Shown: in pieces, positions 61,416-64,000 of the stretch
Layout: every line of letters starts with the position of its first letter
Numbering within the stretch: position 1 is the stretch's first letter
From: Gelidibacter pelagius
Lineage (GTDB): Bacteria > Bacteroidota > Bacteroidia > Flavobacteriales > Flavobacteriaceae
DNA: 64,000 nucleotides
NCBI RefSeq assembly: GCF_017581925.1
Contig: NZ_JAGEVG010000005.1
Coordinates: 1-64,000 of the forward strand
Direction of reading: 5' to 3'
Notes under the pieces: generated by a model
Seen by the model: the letters and a program-made list of their open reading frames with translations, nothing else
What the model was told of the DNA's origin: nothing
Database searches by the model: none
Translations under genes and position numbers: made by a program

Positions 61416-61599
61416 TTTATTTTAATGTATTTCGAAATGGACATTTATTAAAATTGATTAAATAAGAACACATGTTGACTACGAAAGAGCTTATCGAAAA
61501 TTACTCGTGAATTCGTGGCTATAAATACAAACAGAGACACCTGCTTACGCAGACATTAGTTAGATCCCCGTCTTCGCGGGAAAAAAAATAAATTTTTTA
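61416..61599. other. spacer with short hairpins
   Basis: Contains ctgc-ttac-gcag (near 61541-61552) and cccg-tcttcg-cggg (near 61567-61580) hairpins, followed by an A-run before the biotin-carboxylase ATG. These look like short mobile-hairpin remnants, not a riboswitch. Confidence 0.5.
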
Positions 61600-63045
61600 A
61601 TGAAAAAAATACTCATAGCCAACCGAGGAGAAATTGCCATTCGGATTATGAAAACCGCCAAGAAAATGGGCATTCAAACGGTTGCCATCTATTCAACAGC
61701 GGATAGAAAATCACCTCACGTAAGATATGCTGATGAAGCTGTGCTCATTGGTGAAGGACCATCCAATCAATCCTACCTTTTAGGTGATAAAATCATACAA
61801 ATCGCCAAGAAGTTAAATGTAGATGCCATTCATCCAGGATATGGATTCTTGAGTGAAAACGCTGGTTTTGCAGAGGCTTGTGAAGCGAACGATATTATCT
61901 TTATCGGCCCAAAATCAAAGGCCATAAAAATAATGGGCAGTAAATTGGCGGCAAAGGAAGCAGTCAAACATTATGATATCCCAATGGTCCCCGGGATTGA
62001 TGAAGCCATTTCTGACGTCGATAAAGCACATGCGATTGCCAAAGACATCGGTTTTCCAATTTTAATCAAAGCTTCCGCCGGTGGTGGTGGAAAAGGAATG
62101 CGCGTGGTAGAAAAAGACTCGGAATTGGAATCGCAAATGAAACGTGCTATCAGCGAGGCCACTTCAGCTTTTGGGGATGGCTCCGTATTTATTGAAAAAT
62201 ATATTAATTCGCCTCGTCATATAGAAATCCAAATCATGGCCGATAGCCATGGCAATACCATTCATCTTTTTGAAAGGGAATGCAGCATTCAGCGCCGCCA
62301 TCAAAAGGTGGTTGAAGAGGCGCCTTCATCTGTTTTAACTCCAGAATTAAGAAAAAAAATGGGAGAAGCTGCCGTGAAAGTCGCTAAAGCATGTGATTAT
62401 GTCAACGCTGGAACGGTAGAATTTCTTGTGGATGAGCACCTGAATTTCTATTTTCTGGAAATGAACACACGTTTACAAGTTGAACACCCAGTGACGGAAC
62501 TTATTACCAATACCGATTTGGTGGAATTACAAATACGAGTGGCTCGTGGCGAAGTGCTCCCAATAAAACAAGAGGATCTGAAAATTAAAGGACACGCTAT
62601 GGAATTGCGCGTCTATGCCGAAGACCCATTAAATGATTTCCTTCCGAGCGTTGGTCATCTGGAGGTGTATCAATTACCAAAAGGGAAAAATATTCGTGTG
62701 GATAATGGTTTTGAAGAAGGCATGGATATTCCAATATATTATGATCCGATGCTTGCCAAGCTGATTACTTACGGGGAAACTAGAGCAGAAGCCATTGAAG
62801 AAATGTTAGGTGCCATAAATAACTATCATATTAAGGGTATTGAAAGCACACTTCCTTTCGGGACTTTTGTTTTTGGGCATGAGGCATTTCGATCGGGGAA
62901 TTTCAATACGCATTTTGTTAAAAAATACTATTCTGCCGAAAAAATAAAGGAACAAAATAAAGAAGAAGCACATTTGGCAGCACTGATTGCGGTCAGACGG
63001 TATCTGGAGGATCAGAAGATTTTGAGAGTGCCGGAGGGAGAGTGA
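61600..63045 (+). CDS. biotin carboxylase subunit of acyl-CoA carboxylase
   Basis: ATP-grasp enzyme that carboxylates biotin with bicarbonate. KKILIANRGEIAIRIM opening, Gly-rich ATP loop ASAGGGGKGMRVV (about 161-173), and EMNTRLQVEHPVTE with the catalytic Arg. 481 aa, as in the AccC/PccA N-half type. It follows the carrier gene, with a 184-bp hairpin spacer, and precedes the carboxyltransferase; so the complex is probably an ACC/PCC-type acyl-CoA carboxylase distinct from AccABCD. Confidence 0.95.
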   Translation: MKKILIANRGEIAIRIMKTAKKMGIQTVAIYSTADRKSPHVRYADEAVLIGEGPSNQSYLLGDKIIQIAKKLNVDAIHPGYGFLSENAGFAEACEANDIIFIGPKSKAIKIMGSKLAAKEAVKHYDIPMVPGIDEAISDVDKAHAIAKDIGFPILIKASAGGGGKGMRVVEKDSELESQMKRAISEATSAFGDGSVFIEKYINSPRHIEIQIMADSHGNTIHLFERECSIQRRHQKVVEEAPSSVLTPELRKKMGEAAVKVAKACDYVNAGTVEFLVDEHLNFYFLEMNTRLQVEHPVTELITNTDLVELQIRVARGEVLPIKQEDLKIKGHAMELRVYAEDPLNDFLPSVGHLEVYQLPKGKNIRVDNGFEEGMDIPIYYDPMLAKLITYGETRAEAIEEMLGAINNYHIKGIESTLPFGTFVFGHEAFRSGNFNTHFVKKYYSAEKIKEQNKEEAHLAALIAVRRYLEDQKILRVPEGE

Positions 63046-63175
63046 AGTTGAAGTTGAAGTTGAAAAAGAAACTATAACACAGGAGTTGCAAAAAGAAGCA
63101 CGAAGCTCCACAAAGAAATAAGAAGTAAATTGATAAAAAAGCACGGCCTCTGCGGCTCTGCGAGAATAAACAAAT

Positions 63176-64000
63176 ATGGAATCCAAAATAAAAGACCTTA
63201 ACGACAAACTTGCTCTGGCCTATCTTGGTGGCGGACAAGACCGAATTGACAAACAGCACGAAAAAAAGAAACTCACAGCAAGAGAGCGTGTCCTTTACTT
63301 ACTAGATGATAGTTCCTTTGAAGAAATTGGTGCTTTAGTCACCCATCGCACCAAAGATTTTGGCATGGAAAAGCAACAGTTTTACGGAGATGGTGTCGTC
63401 ACTGGGTATGGCACGATCCACGGGAAACTTATATATATATTTGCACAGGATTTTACGGTTTTTGGAGGGTCACTTTCAGAAACACATGCAGAGAAAATTT
63501 GTAAGGTCATGGATTTAGCTTTAAAAGTCGGTGCTCCCATTATTGGATTAAATGATTCAGGCGGCGCCAGAATCCAAGAAGGCGTGCGCAGTTTAGGAGG
63601 TTATGCAGATATTTTTTATCGTAATGTACAGGCTTCAGGAGTGATTCCGCAAATTTCTGCAATTATGGGTCCTTGTGCCGGTGGCGCTGTCTATAGTCCT
63701 GCCATGACAGATTTCACGATTATGGTCCAAGATACCAGTTATATGTTTGTTACCGGGCCAAATGTGGTCAAGACAGTGACCAACGAAAATGTAACTTCAG
63801 AAGAATTGGGGGGTGCCAGCACGCATTCTACAAAATCTGGTGTTGCCCATATCACGGCAACCAACGATGTGGAATGTCTGGAAGACATAAAAAAACTCAT
63901 CAGTTATTTACCTCAAAACAACACAGAAACTACGCCTCTACTGCCCTATGATTTAAAAGATGAAATCAGGAATGAACTTTCCGATATTATTCCTGACAAC
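63176..64000 (+). CDS. acyl-CoA carboxylase beta subunit (carboxyltransferase), partial
   Basis: Truncated by the window edge after 275 codons, with no stop. The start [24 protein letters not shown], then [40 protein letters not shown] and [16 protein letters not shown] are the PccB/MmdA-type pattern: acyl-CoA-binding and oxyanion loops are present. The N-terminal half resembles propionyl- or methylcrotonyl-CoA carboxylase. The protein accepts CO2 from biotin and passes it to acyl-CoA. A short period-6 repeat (tgaagt) and a gcctctgcggctctgcg repeat precede it. Confidence 0.93.
   Translation, partial: MESKIKDLNDKLALAYLGGGQDRIDKQHEKKKLTARERVLYLLDDSSFEEIGALVTHRTKDFGMEKQQFYGDGVVTGYGTIHGKLIYIFAQDFTVFGGSLSETHAEKICKVMDLALKVGAPIIGLNDSGGARIQEGVRSLGGYADIFYRNVQASGVIPQISAIMGPCAGGAVYSPAMTDFTIMVQDTSYMFVTGPNVVKTVTNENVTSEELGGASTHSTKSGVAHITATNDVECLEDIKKLISYLPQNNTETTPLLPYDLKDEIRNELSDIIPDN

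Noticed and set aside
62806-63259. Minus-strand frames across the end of the biotin-carboxylase gene
   Set aside because: Cross the end of an intact gene and a spacer; no motif, low-complexity F/S-rich translation.
1-64000. tRNA or rRNA genes
   Set aside because: No cloverleaf with a gttcraatc-type T arm and no rRNA sequence was recognised; a tRNA scan would be decisive.

Overview
The window is a chromosomal segment of a member of the Bacteroidota, almost certainly the family Flavobacteriaceae. The evidence is low GC content, families largely confined to that group (DUF6452/DUF6048, DUF4294, DUF5362, CCC-motif protein, UMF1-type MFS), a TonB receptor with an N-terminal carboxypeptidase-like domain, Bacteroidota-type -7 boxes (TAnnTTTG), weak ribosome binding sites, and a 6S-type RNA between zapA and the RNase Y gene. 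No rRNA, tRNA, CRISPR array, prophage or plasmid function was seen. I recognise about 63 protein genes; the last, an acyl-CoA carboxylase beta subunit, runs off the right edge.

Layout. 1-650: a tandemly duplicated non-coding block. 0.6-8.3 kb: glycosyltransferase, OmpA-like lipoprotein, tRNA threonylcarbamoylation enzyme, lipoprotein esterase, UvrD/PcrA helicase and M20 amidohydrolase. 8.6-11.6 kb: an ECF sigma operon with a putative membrane anti-sigma protein and two secreted beta-repeat proteins. 11.7-19.2 kb: MFS transporter, M48 lipoprotein protease, GH31 alpha-glucosidase and a glycogen branching enzyme with an unusual lysine-rich tail. 19.4-21.6 kb: MsrB lipoprotein and dihydrolipoyl dehydrogenase. 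21.7-28.1 kb: aroQ and xerD, separated by a tandem array of small outer-membrane beta-barrel genes. 28.5-32.1 kb: a soluble PAS histidine kinase and the rny - 6S RNA - zapA - coiled-coil protein cluster. 32.4-36.6 kb: M23 peptidase and TonB-dependent receptor. 36.7-43 kb: CHAP lipoprotein, cysteine desulfurase, calcium-repeat lipoprotein, Smr protein, small membrane proteins and ornithine aminotransferase. 43.5-51.6 kb: RlmD with DUF6452/DUF6048, DinB protein, carboxypeptidase-like surface protein, a THUMP RNA methyltransferase divergent from another methyltransferase, ZIP transporter and DUF4268. 51.8-58.2 kb: amidohydrolase, a REP-associated (RAYT-type) transposase, PAQR protein, DUF4294, M42 peptidase, class V aminotransferase, Nudix and PrsW. 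58.3-64 kb: a cNMP/CBS/DUF294 regulator with a DEDDh exonuclease, then biotin carrier, biotin carboxylase and carboxyltransferase of an acyl-CoA carboxylase.

Most of the gene content is ordinary housekeeping and envelope function. The less ordinary material is mainly non-coding: dispersed arrays of degenerate 7-bp repeats at ten intergenic places, a paired ~70-bp two-hairpin repeat at two loci 30 kb apart, a RAYT-type transposase carrying a 28-bp perfect palindrome in frame, and a perfect palindrome made of two back-to-back -7 promoter boxes. I found no complete undescribed multi-gene system. The strongest leads are the heptamer arrays, the REP-like repeats with their possible transposase, the GlgB tail, and the barrel-gene expansion between aroQ and xerD.
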